Below, piece by piece: positions 10,913 to 22,656 of a stretch of 64,000 nucleotides of DNA. The stretch lies in NCBI GenBank assembly GCA_907163375.1, contig CAJQUW010015597.1, positions 186,001 to 250,000 of the forward strand, given 5' to 3'. Each line of letters opens with the position of its first letter. The stretch's first letter is position 1. Below the pieces are notes generated by a model. It saw only the letters and a program-made list of their open reading frames with translations, ran no database searches and had not been told where the DNA came from. The position numbers were made by a program, and so were the translations under genes. The DNA comes from Prostheceraeus crozeri. Lineage: Eukaryota; Platyhelminthes; Polycladida; Euryleptidae.

Positions 10913-12164
10913 GTAAGTTGAATTTTAACCACGCAGAAATTAAATGATCGAGCTCTACTTCCGATGTGCGAAGCCGAAAAATATTTGCCTCTACAAAAAC
11001 TTTCACAAGCAGAAGACAAACATAAAGGGAGAAGAGAGGTGAAAGGTCTTTCGACTTTTTGTAGATATTGGCATGTCCTTAAACTCGTAACAAAGAAATC
11101 ATGCAAGAGTTTAAGATCGCAAATATGGCAATTAGCACAATCTTATATGAATGCATTGTTTTGTGAATAACAAGGTTCTTGTTGGAGCAGGTTTCTTCTG
11201 ACACAACTTTCCAGATCCGAGAAAATAGATTTCCTTGCAAAAAATTGGGTATTTGCAAGACCATGTAATTGTAAATCGTGATCACAGCATATTCAAGTAA
11301 TAACGAATATAATAATACATTTATAACGACTACTTTCTTATTCGTCTTATTATGCAACAATATTCAACAATGAGTAAAAGACGATGCTGTTCTTATGATA
11401 GGCAATTGTAAATAGACACAGCTTCTTACAGTCTCAGGATACAAAAAAATTAGACCAACAGGATTTCATGAATTTCTTGACTTCTCTCATATCCCTAATT
11501 CATAACCCATGTAGACAAGGTTGTGAACCGTTTATAAGCTAGAATTTTTACTTTGTAACAATTTACGAATCTTACCAAGTTTGTTCGTGGCATTCTCTGC
11601 GATATCAGCTAATAAGAGAGATTTGAACTTCATTAAGCTTCGAATGTATTCTTTGTAGCTCGTAATAAGATTTTCTTTATGTACTTGGTTCTTTAAAATG
11701 CGTAGAATGTTAACACGATGCGCTGTGAGTACAATTTGAATTTCAAATCTTAATCCTCATTGTTTCTTTATCCATCCTGTCAAACCCTGGAGTTGAAAAA
11801 CTGACCAAACTCAGAAATGGAGCGATGAGTCACGACCACTCATCAGAACTTTTCCATCGCGGGCCCTACATCACGGCGCCACCAAGTCGCCTGTAGAAAT
11901 AGAAACCTATGGGCCACGCCGTGGAAACTGTGGAGAATAATGGTCGGTGTGTTTCCCCTTCTCTTTGCGCTCTACTCGATTCTCATGAATTGTGGAAGTG
12001 AAAAAGTGAATTTCAAATTCATTGCAGCTTCGATTCACCTTCCCTCTCTACGCGGCTTTCATTCTCTCTTCCCATCCATTGTACATAAGCCTCCACTCTC
12101 TTCGCACTGTTATTCTTCTCATCCTTCTCCTTCCATCACTTTTTACTCTTTCGTGTCTCCACAG
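10913..12164. other. probable intron
   Basis: AT-rich between two candidate plus-strand exons. A GC-richer patch at about 11820-11930 contains the small palindrome GATGAGT/ACTCATC, with no clear coding. From 12040 a long CT-rich tract leads into the next acceptor. Confidence 0.4.
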
Positions 12165-12218
12165 TATCGACATGTTTCTGTCTTGATTCGTCTCAACGCG
12201 CTAAACTCGACGTCTCAG
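12165..12218 (+). CDS. candidate 54-nt host exon
   Basis: Preceded by an exceptional pyrimidine tract ending in CTCCACAG and followed by CAG|GTAAAT. Length is exactly 18 codons and one frame is open (YRHVSVLIRLNALNSTSQ). Same strand as the exon at 10767. No family match, and the tract upstream is long enough that the acceptor could be fortuitous. Confidence 0.35.
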
Positions 12219-15200
12219 GTAAATTTAATCATTTTGCGTCGGTATTCTCTCTCACTCGATCTCTTCTCACTTTCTGCTTGTCTGTATTTTCTTGTCAATT
12301 CTTTGATCCATCGATACTTTTTGATACTCTTCACTTCATGTTTAATTCTTCTTAATTGCGAATAACCACGAGCAAGAACTGAACGACACTGCTTTTTAAG
12401 AATCGATATGTACATACAGGTTGCGAGACTGTGTTTTGTTTTGTCTATGACAACAATCTTGATCACGAATATGCTGAATGACATATACGGTATATTGATA
12501 TGTTAGTGTTATATATATGTCAGCTTTGTAGATTTACAGCAGGAAATTCGAAATCGTGTTTGCATAACTTGCAGCAATTTTGATAGTGCAGCACATGCTC
12601 TATTATTTCAAAAATATAGTAAGATGCATGCAGTGCACAAATGAATCCAGAGACCAGACGTCTCATGCAATAGAATCGATTATCAGTTTTCAATCGATGT
12701 CAGCATATGTAAATGAATACAAGTATATAAACCAAAAGCACCCAAAAAAACTCGAAAAATCGTGTTCCCTGACCGGTTTTGGCTCTACAGAGCCTTGTCA
12801 AATGGAATAAAAAGTTCTGTTGAAAATTAAGAGATATCAAATGAACATAGACATAATACAAAATTAGTCCATTGATTTGTGGAACACAGCATAAAGAAAG
12901 AAGAATAGAGATCACAAGGGATTATTGTCTATTAGGCTTTGGCTGAAACATAGAAATAACAGTCGCCTCTTTTCTCTCCCGATAAAACTCACTGCACTGT
13001 GGGGTCATTCTGAATATTGGTGTCGCCCAGAATTTTACTGCTTAGCAGTAATGGTCTATTTATTTGCTTTCCATTTTTGCGTATTATTGAAATAAATATA
13101 TATTTAATAAACGTATATATTGATTATTCAAATTTAAGTAAATTTGATTATTTCCTACCTCTCATTTCAAGAGTCTGGAAGGGGATTTGGAAAACTATTA
13201 AACTCGCAAGATGTTACAACATAAAAAGCGGACTCAAAATATTTCCGAATTAAGCTTAAACATTATTGTACGATCCAAGTATTACTTTGGCCTCATTCAT
13301 ATCACTAACGACAAAATGGAAAGGACAATGCGATTTGACAGTAAGGGAAGTGTTTGATTTTAGTGAAAATTTAGCAGTTAATTAATATTCATCAAGCTTG
13401 TCTCATTTCCTACAAATGAAAATATATTCGTCATGTATGATGTGGTTGATAAACATGTTATATTGATCGTAAACTTTCATTTTGATATTTTCTTTCGATA
13501 CACTTCATATCACATAATATTCTCACAATTCTCTCAAATTGTTTCCAATTATCATCCAAAATTTTCCTGAAGGCAATGACATAGACTCCCACAGGTAATG
13601 CAGAAAATCGATGTCAGTCTAACGATGCAGCCTGCCTTCTCTAAATAAGGAAGCAAAAACCAAATGTCGATTCATTTGAAATGAGACACGTCACTTTATG
13701 ATATAGAAGATCCTCCAAACCGACAATAGAGCTGATTCGGTAGCAATAAACCTCAGCAAAATTAGTGTCTCTGTAATTATTATTTCAATATCAAAATTAG
13801 ATAGCTACGAATAAACTTCAATTATATATGGATGCTGCAGAATGTTTAATTGTAAGCTGCAAAAGAAATGAAATATCATGCGAGTGAGTGTATTGTATTG
13901 CATTCTAAGTTAATCTCTCGTAATTAGCAAATGTTCAGTCGAATATGACATCGAATTTCGGATCGATCTGAGACAACTACTTCCATATTTTATTATGCCC
14001 TCAATGTCGTCACTGATAGGAAATGGTAAATTTTTCCTCGCCAAAACAGGCAAATGTATGATCTAACATTTTTTTAATAACGTTGACATTGTAGTGAGTC
14101 GATAGTTATTTTGCAGAACTCAACATATACGTGTATTTTATTCGATAAAAATTTTACGTTTTAGCCGACGTTATACTTCAGCTGATTAGGAAAGACTGTT
14201 GCTAATGAATCCTGACTTTCAAGTGACCTAAAATCGGCGTGAAGAAGCAAATTGAGCGGAACAAGTGACGACTGACAATCGTCCATTCTTCATCACATCT
14301 GTTTTTAGACAGACATTATTAAGAAAATCATACACCTATAACATCGTGTCACTCAGAAATTAGTATTTGTGTGTCTTGAAGAAGATATCAGATTCTGACA
14401 GAATCATTAATTAATTGCAGATTTTTTAAATATACATGTAAATCTACGACAGCACTAATGAAACCAGGGATAACGAAATATAGCGTCAAATTGTTTTGAC
14501 TGACGGTTAAGTAAACTGCACAGCCTAGTTTTCTTTTGCTACTTATTAGTTTGTCACATATGAGAATTAATTAAGAATGAAGATTAGTTAATTAAGGAGA
14601 ATTAATTACCGAATGCCTATCTTCTTTACTAAGAATCTATGCTCTCAATTGCACTGCACATGTATGCTTAAGACAGACGGGCTTTTATCAGCGATGCTTT
14701 TGGAACTAATATCTATATATTTTTGTTCTCTCTTTAAACGAATGGTAATGCAGTATTTGTAGTCCTGCGCGAATTCGCCCTGTCGTAAAAAGCGTTTATT
14801 CAGCACAATTGAAACTCAGAAGTATATTACTGAGAGTAAGTGAATGAATCTCAATTGTGTTAGAATATATGAAATTGAAATATACGTGTATCTATACTTC
14901 ATTGCTGTGTGATGTTGTAATCTTCATTGTCTCTTTTGTAGTTTGAGTTCCCTCCTTGCACACCTAAAATGAAATCTCTTGGTGCCACTATTATTTTGAC
15001 GTAACACTACAATGCTCCACCGCTCCATACGTGTATCTCTACTGCAATATTGCTGCCCAGTGCCCAGTTATGCCATGTTCTACCGTAATACCTTTCATTG
15101 CTGTACCTTTGTTGCATGAACAGTATACGCGAAAAATGTCGGCAAAGTGAATTTCTGAGTTGATTGACTGCGAATAGCATTTTCATTCTAGTGGTTGACA

Positions 15201-18200
15201 GTTTTAGAGATTCTGATCAACTACTCGACGATCATCTTCAGATTGGAAATCATCCAGGAAACATTATAAGGCGCAAAGTAAACTCAAAGTCTTAATCATT
15301 TGAATTTCTCATCAAAGTAGATCAGACGTTGAATCTTCTATAGATGAGAATACGTGTTTATCTACCTTATACAAAATGTATCATTTCTCTTTTAGACTTT
15401 ATCTCAAATCTCATCTCCCAATGAGCGATCAAATATTCATTAGCTTCTTGCAACAGTTTCAGTCACATATGACCACATTCACAGTTCTAGTTACGTCACT
15501 TAATTATGTCATATTTTAGTAGGTTAAGCGAGTGATCAAACTAGGTTTATGTAAAGTGTTTTACATCCGGTATAACTTCATGGTTAAGAAGTATATTTGT
15601 TGATTACCTCTTATGATATTGATCTATATGGTGGGTGTATTGATGTATTCATTCGTAATAATGAGCATCGGGTCAATAATTTTCTCAACACAACAAATGC
15701 TTCTACTTCAAAATGTTAAAGCATCTGTAATATCGACAATCAAAAAATGCTCATTTTTCACTTTAAAGTATTATCTTTTTAACTACTAGCTGATCACCCG
15801 TCTCTTCGGACGGAATGGTTAATTCAATGACTTATTATATCGGTCATTAATGCGTTTTAACAAGACAGCTTCGTCAACAGCTCAGCAGATACTTAGGCAA
15901 TTGTCTCGATGAAAAATGATTCAATCCATCCATGTGCATGTCATTTATTTCGTCGATAAAATTCAGTTACGATAGATAACTGAATTTCTCGATTTTAAAG
16001 CAATGATGATTAATTTCAGCTTGGTTGTTATGACAGCCGAGAGAATCTACCAATGTGTTTACTCTTGAATGCATAAGAAACTTTTTTTGAATTGTATCTC
16101 ATTGCATCCATTACTCATTTCTAAGAATTTGTGGTTGAGGCCAGTTACTTCAGATAGCTTGACTATGTATGTGATATGATCGGGGTATCCATCGGCCTAG
16201 TTACCCTTTGATGCTATATTTCTTTGTGAAGAGCTGAGGAAACGCTTCGAATCGGTTTGAGTGATATTTTGCGATGAGATGTCCTGGTATGTTCGAAAAT
16301 CTACCATTCACTATTTTCATGTTGAGGAAGTTGAAATCTTTGGTTATTCCTACAACTTGGCCTATTATGATAGTGATAGCTATTAGTCAAAACCTTTACA
16401 ACCGTTGATGAGTCTATCAGTTGGCAAGCTTTTTATAAACAATGCCTCAGATGACTTTCGGGATCCTCTGTTCTTTACAACATCAGGAACAAATAAGAGC
16501 GAACGGCTTGTAATATTTACTTCTTCACAACCTCGCATGCTTCAATAAGTGCAAAAGTAACTCCGAGTTATATCCGAGTTATGTTCACATAAAATGTATG
16601 AATGTCAATCTAGTGCTCTGCCACACAAACTGTAAAAAGCTCTTAAAGTTTCATCCTAGATCTATGCCGCTTGTGTTTGATTGATTATACTTTGATGTCC
16701 CAATCTGTGTGTAATTGATTAATTTTTGACTTTAAACAAATTGATTAAAGTAATTAGTCCTGCTAAAGTATACTTTTATCAAGATTTTCGCTGATATGAC
16801 GGCCCTTTCGAAGAAAGAGGTGAACAAGCCGTCATACGTACAAAAATTAAGATAAAATTACATTTCAACAACAGGGATTTTTTTTAATAATTACTTCAAT
16901 CAGTATAATGATAATCGAATGTTAATTTGAGAATATTGTCTACTTGCTTTCATGGAGCCTTTGTGTAAACGGCCGCTTACTGCAATTTTTTAAAATCTTA
17001 CCGATAAATGCATGCTTATTATAATTAGACGGTTGGCGCTTGCTCAACCAGGATATTTTTTTAAAAAAAGTCGAGACTATCTTTGGACGAGTTGTTTAAT
17101 GCACTCGCTATTATACGGAAACTCTAGCTTTTCAACCTTGGGATTTTGTCCTGGGGTTTTGATCCAATGTCATTTAAAAACTTGGATGTTGCCATCACTC
17201 AAGTTTTTGACCAGCCTCACTGACAACAGTCGAATAATGTTCCCCTTTAATGATGCTGTTCACTCTGTGTGACTCTGTGGGGATGTGGTAGAACCATCCC
17301 CCATTGAAATGACTGTCTCCTTCCCGGGACAGCCATAGACATTTGTTCGCTTACTGTTGTTCGACTTCGTTTGGTGTGAAGCACGAATTATAAATTTATA
17401 TTACTGCCTTACAGTATTTCTTGGTATCTTTCGGAAGTGACCAAAATAAGAAGAGAATTTGTCGATCAACCCTCCAGTGGAGACATTTGTCTACATAAAC
17501 ATGTCTGAGAAAATCAGATCTGCAAAATGCTCAGCACTATATGAACTTGAAAACCATTAATCTTTATGTGCAGGTCGAGAGAAACTTCGTCCTTCTGATG
17601 CCATAGTTTACTGATGATGATGCCATCAATATCAAAAAATGTCTTTTGTTAGTTTCTGGACACTTTTTCGTAACCATTTTTTTTACCGCTTGATACTTAC
17701 TGCTAGATTCTACTTGATACTACAATTGATTTAAAGAGTTCATGTTTTTTGAGATACTCAGTGGATTCAGTAACCAGAGTCGAACGCTCCTTATGTGTAC
17801 TAATGTAGACTATTGTTACATCAATCCATATTTTCATCTTACTTATTTAATGTATATTAAGTAGTAGACAAAACTAACAATTATCAAGACAATTATAAAA
17901 TAGCACAGAATTTATGTATTTGGCTGTCTCTTGATGTTCTTGTCACAACCACAGAACTAAATATTTTGTCTATCTGCTTCGGTTTACTAGAAGTCAGATT
18001 TATTCGAAATCGACTTCCGGGAACTTAGTAAGTGGGCAAAAGTGAATTCCTAATACCTTACAGAGATAGGAAAAAGTCGTGCGTCGCTTGCGGATTACGG
18101 TGAATTCCAGCAAAGTGCTTCAACAACAATTCCTTCAGATTCGAAGAATTCAGGTCATTGCGCACAAGTTTTCTCCATTATGTTGGTCGATCCAATCATT

Positions 18201-18862
18201 ATTAAAAAAAAATAGCAGGCGCACGAAAATTAGTTCACCTGATGATTTCGCAATCCTCTTAGCATTCCTCGCTGCATAGTGCATTCACAATGTAGCCAGA
18301 CAGCGATGTGTGCTTTGGTGTGTGCGAAATGATATCACAGCACGCACACCACTCACTCACTGGCTGGTGTCCAAAGTCAGCTGACAGCTTGGTGTTTGCC
18401 ATTCCCAATGGTAAGCAATATACGAATTATCCATTCGAGAAGGAGCAAGTTGTCTAACTGTGATGTGCCATTTCGATGTTAAGGACAGATATGAAACTTC
18501 CATTCTAGGAAACCGAAGACGCGTGCGCAGATGAATCTAATTCTGTGGTTACAGCTCTTGACCATTAATTTTGCTTGGGGATGGATTACAAATATTGTTT
18601 TAGAAAAAATCTGTAGAATTGGAGCTAACTTAAAGGCCATTAACACACTCTTCTTTAGATTACTGAAACAGCAGCAGCCTCGCGAAGCGTCTAGCCCCTG
18701 CCTTGCCTGTACATGAATTTTTATTTATTTTCGAAGCCACAAATTGTGGAAGTGTTTTTTCTGCATCTTCTCATAACAATGATTCTCCCGTGCACGGCAA
18801 TCAACTGTAATGATACTACGGTTTTATTGAAACATCGTAGTGTTCGTCGTCTTTCAGCAATT
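12219..18862. other. long non-coding stretch
   Basis: About 6.6 kb of AT-rich sequence with no supported gene. The longest open frame (17012-17272) lies in a somewhat GC-richer patch at 17.0-17.35 kb that may be an old repeat; neither strand gave a product I recognise. No clear TIRs or LTRs seen. Confidence 0.4.
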
Positions 18863-19005
18863 ATGAGAAGGGAAGTTTTTCGACGATGACTTTATTGTAA
18901 AAATTCATAAATAAATAAATTTGACCATTATAAATAAAATTGGTCAAATTTATTTATTTATGAATTTTTACAATAAAGTCATCGTCGAAAAACTTCTCTT
19001 CTCAT
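18863..19005. repeat. near-perfect palindrome, 64-bp arms
   Basis: Arms at 18863-18926 and 18942-19005 around a 15-bp spacer, with one or two mismatches (an extra G near 18871). The arms contain TTTTTCGACGATGACTTTAT and an ATAAATAAATAAAT run. The shape fits a small foldback or MITE, but no flanking target duplication is obvious. Confidence 0.8.
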
Positions 19006-19502
19006 ATGGTTTTATTGTGTCTAATCGGCTTGCTTGTCTAAGTTTCTCAAAATTGCAACGTCTCTCTTTAAATAATCATCAGATATCCTATTTAATTATC
19101 AGAACTCAAGAGATCGTCGTTATTTGTATTAACCTGGTGTATTCGCGCGCATTCATTTTCACCACTGAATTATTGTATTATGAGGATGAATGATCTTTAA
19201 ACACGTCATATAAATAATCTGGCCTTAGAAGTACCACATTTCATTTCTCCTTTGGTAGCTAGATGATTGATGAATTGTTGAATCTAAGGGGTAAGGTCAC
19301 TTTCATGAGTGTCAGATTTGATAGCAATGCGCGGTTTACTATTTTTTGTCTTCGATTGATGAATCAGTTAGATATAGGCTTTATGAATATGTTGACTCGC
19401 TTTCATGCCACGGTATCGAAAAGTTGGCTTTTCCATGCTGCTTATTTCTTTAAAAAATCACATTTGTAATATTTAAAAAAATTGGTCTTTGTTCATTTTC
19501 AG

Positions 19503-19547
19503 GTTTCCAGCAAGCGTAAGGCTGCAGCAAATATCAATACGCCATAA
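19503..19547 (+). CDS. possible terminal exon, weak
   Basis: A pyrimidine-rich acceptor (TTTGTTCATTTTCAG) is followed by 14 open codons (VSSKRKAAANINTP) and TAA. The following roughly 800 bp are unusually C- and T-rich, which could be a 3' UTR. No polyadenylation signal or homology anchors it, so this is only a possibility. Confidence 0.2.
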   Translation, partial: VSSKRKAAANINTP

Positions 19548-21802
19548 TCGTGTTCTGTTAAACTCGATAACTCTATCATATGCTGACGTGAAGCAGAAAT
19601 TGAACCACTGTGCAATTTGCCAACTCAGATGCCTTATACTACGGATATTCTTGTTGCTATCGTCTCGTCATTGTACATGTCCTCCTGCAAATTCCGCAGC
19701 CCTCATCTCATGCGTGCCAAACCACACTCTTGTTGGCAATCACTCCTTGTCGTACGCATCACTTACACTGCACACGAGATGAACTGCCGAGCTATCATGT
19801 CATCATCCTTGTCGTCATCCATATCCCATCTCTCTCTCTCTCTCTCTAGTCTAGTGGTCGGCGGTCCTGCCAAATTCACTGCCGTTCGTGTGATATTTAT
19901 CCCTCCCCTGTCGTATTCTTTGTGAGCCCCTCCGTTTCTATGTGATTTCCAACTAACTTATTATTTATCTTGATCTTATTGTGATGCTCTTTACTCGTAT
20001 ATGCGTGTCCGTCTTGTGCACGTTATGTCGCTTCTACGAAACTTGCTCCGATCAAAGACTTGAGCGTGCTTGCCGATTCAGCTCTTGCTCAAATCTAATG
20101 AATTCAATCATAACCGACTGGTCAAAGATATCGCATCTCTCCTCAGTCACTGCGCGGGCTAGCACTCTCTCGTCTGCGACGTTTAGAATGATGATCGTCC
20201 GTTTGAGTTGTATTTTCTGCACAAACTGTGATTTCATAAGTCACTGTAACAATTTTATCGACAGAGACCGTATTTACTCTACAATTTGCGCTGTTGGGAA
20301 AAGTTTTGTTAGGATATGTTTTAGAAGTACGGATTTTTAAAGCTTTCCCCAACACAGCCTGAAATGAAATGTTTAGATAACTTGACTTGAACCATTTTTT
20401 ATGTTAATTTTCCTATCGCGTTGTATTAAAATTATGCGGTGCTTCATCAATTAATCTGCATAAAATATAAACACTACAGTCACGAGATATTCCTGCATAT
20501 TTTATTAAGAATGGCAAATGAGAACATGTTACGCGATTTCCCTCACTTTTGTGCACTAGATTTTTATTCACTGAATTTCAAAGTCAGTGAAATAATGAAA
20601 TGCTCTACAAATGCTGATCAGAAAATGTCCCGATGAAATGTTGGTAGAGTGAATACGGTTAAACAATTTTTTTACAGTGTCACAGATGTTCTTTACACTG
20701 CTATGTTTAATCATATTCAAAGCACAATCAACTCAATCACTTGTTCCCTTGGTTATCGCACCAGTATCAGATACTCGATCGACATTTTACCACCAGATAC
20801 GGTTCTCTGCGCACGTCACACCGTGTTCCACTTGCCCTTTGTCACTTTTGCTGTTGTGACGCTCTGCTTGACTGCAGGGCTGTGACCTCATTTGTATGTG
20901 ACCGGCGTGTACAAGTAATTCAATCAAAAGTGTTTGTACAAAAATATAATAATGCACGTGACGTGGCACTCGTGTGTTTTTCTTCTTATTGAGCAAATAT
21001 CCCTAGCTATTTCGGCAAAGGAATTTTTAGTGGTAAAATAAACATGTACATACGTGTGCAAAAACCAGAAAAAATGAAATTTGCAAGACTAATATTCTTC
21101 ATAGTCTTCTGTATTTATCATAGGAAGTGGGAGCTTCTGCAAAAAGTCATATTTGTCCGATGTTTTGAAAGTGGACCTCTAGTCTTTCGAATTTCAGAAA
21201 GTAATTATTCACTGAATATTAGTTATAATTATTCACTGAATAATATTCAGGTACTAGTCTACAACATGGAGAGCTTGACCTACATGTGTAAGATTGTGAT
21301 AGTTGCCCATACATGAATTTACATGATTGTGATAGTTACCCGCTATTATTTCGTTGGCTTGTAATTAGTTCCCCGGTCAGTGCGTATCTTTGCACGCGTC
21401 ATAAATTTTGCAGTTGCGCGCAAATTAATCGTTTACCTGAATGAGTAGGTATGCAAATCATGGATGCATGCAAATGTATTCGCTTGAGCGCTGTGTGAAT
21501 CTCTGTAATAGGGTAGCATTTGCCAAAAGCGCCGATACCGATTCTTCAACAAATGGTCTCGTTCTAATTGCATATTCCTCTTTTTATGCGTTTTACAAGG
21601 CCGATATCTTAAACTGTAAGCAGTCACGTAGCAGACAATTTATCAGCCGAATCAGTATTTCGGCTGATGATACGTATTATCAGACAAATGTTCTGCTTCT
21701 CAGACAATTTTTGTCTCAACGCGCGGACTAATTTATATTATTATGTTTACTGCATATTATACTACTTATAACTAGTAGTTATATAAACTTTTATCAAAAT
21801 TG
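19548..21802. other. CT-rich then AT-rich non-coding stretch
   Basis: 19.6-20.35 kb is CT-rich with a (CT)n run at about 19830-19847, which creates several overlapping open frames of no evident family. 20.4-21.8 kb is ordinary AT-rich sequence. Confidence 0.4.
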
Positions 21803-21810
21803 GATGGTAT

Positions 21811-22648
21811 CAGGGCTACAATTCACTTAATCGCGATTTACGGAAACTTTCTGTAAATCAGCAAAAAATTGTGTTGAGACTAGTGATTCGCCTAAAAATT
21901 GAATAAAAAAATAAGGGATGGGGAATCAGAATCTTGATTATTTATGACATTTTTGAAAATTGCGACCTGTAACCTGTTACAACCGTTTGATTTTTTTGCA
22001 CGAATGGCGTAAACATTAGGGAAGTTTTCTGAATGCTGTGGAAAGAGATTTGTCAATTGCCTACAGTTTATTCCTTACTACATACTTGTAGTTTATCAAA
22101 CATGGTAACAGTTGCTCAGAATATAAATTCCATATAGTAACACGTCATTTATCGTTATTTACATTTTGATAGAAGGACACTAATAGTTTGGTTCGAAATA
22201 AAATTCTACCACGTCAAGCTTATCTTAGGCAGCAAACATGTGACTTTAAAGATAATGAGAAATTTTTAAAGAGATGTTGTAATCTGATCTAAATGGCATT
22301 ATAATGACTGTAAAATGCCAATGTTTTGACTGTGAAAGTGTATTTTCAAACACTAAACAAACAGGACTCATGTGTCAGAACATGGAATTTTTACTGACAA
22401 TAACTTTAGGATGTTTGATAAACTAAAAGTAGTAAGGAATAGCTTGTAGGCTATTCTTACTAAAAAAAGTAAATTCTAGGCCATTGACAGATTTCCATTT
22501 CCACACCATACTATGCAGAAAACGTCATAAATTCACGAAATTCAGATACCCTTACACCCGTATTTTTTTATTAAATTTTTGGACGAATTACCAGACCCAA
22601 CAAAAGTTTTGAGTGATTTACGGAATTAACGGAAAATTGTATTCCCTG
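21811..22648. mobile_element. hAT-type non-autonomous foldback element
   Basis: An 838-bp element whose halves are inverted, diverged copies of each other. Ends read CAGGG plus ACAATT on both sides, a hAT-like start. Matching inner blocks include TTCCTTACTAC followed by TAGTTTATCAAACAT (about 22070-22105) and its partner at 22407-22440. The 8 bp outside are GATGGTAT (left) and GAAGGCAT (right), six of eight identical, consistent with an old 8-bp duplication. No coding capacity. Confidence 0.65.
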
Positions 22649-22656
22649 GAAGGCAT

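Noticed and set aside
17012-17345. Open frame and GC-richer segment that could be a transposon gene piece
   Set aside because: Neither the plus-strand product nor minus-strand readings showed a recognisable motif, and no terminal repeats were found.
19489-20340. Cluster of overlapping plus-strand frames
   Set aside because: They arise from CT-rich low-complexity sequence that is open in several frames at once. Only a weak terminal-exon possibility was retained.
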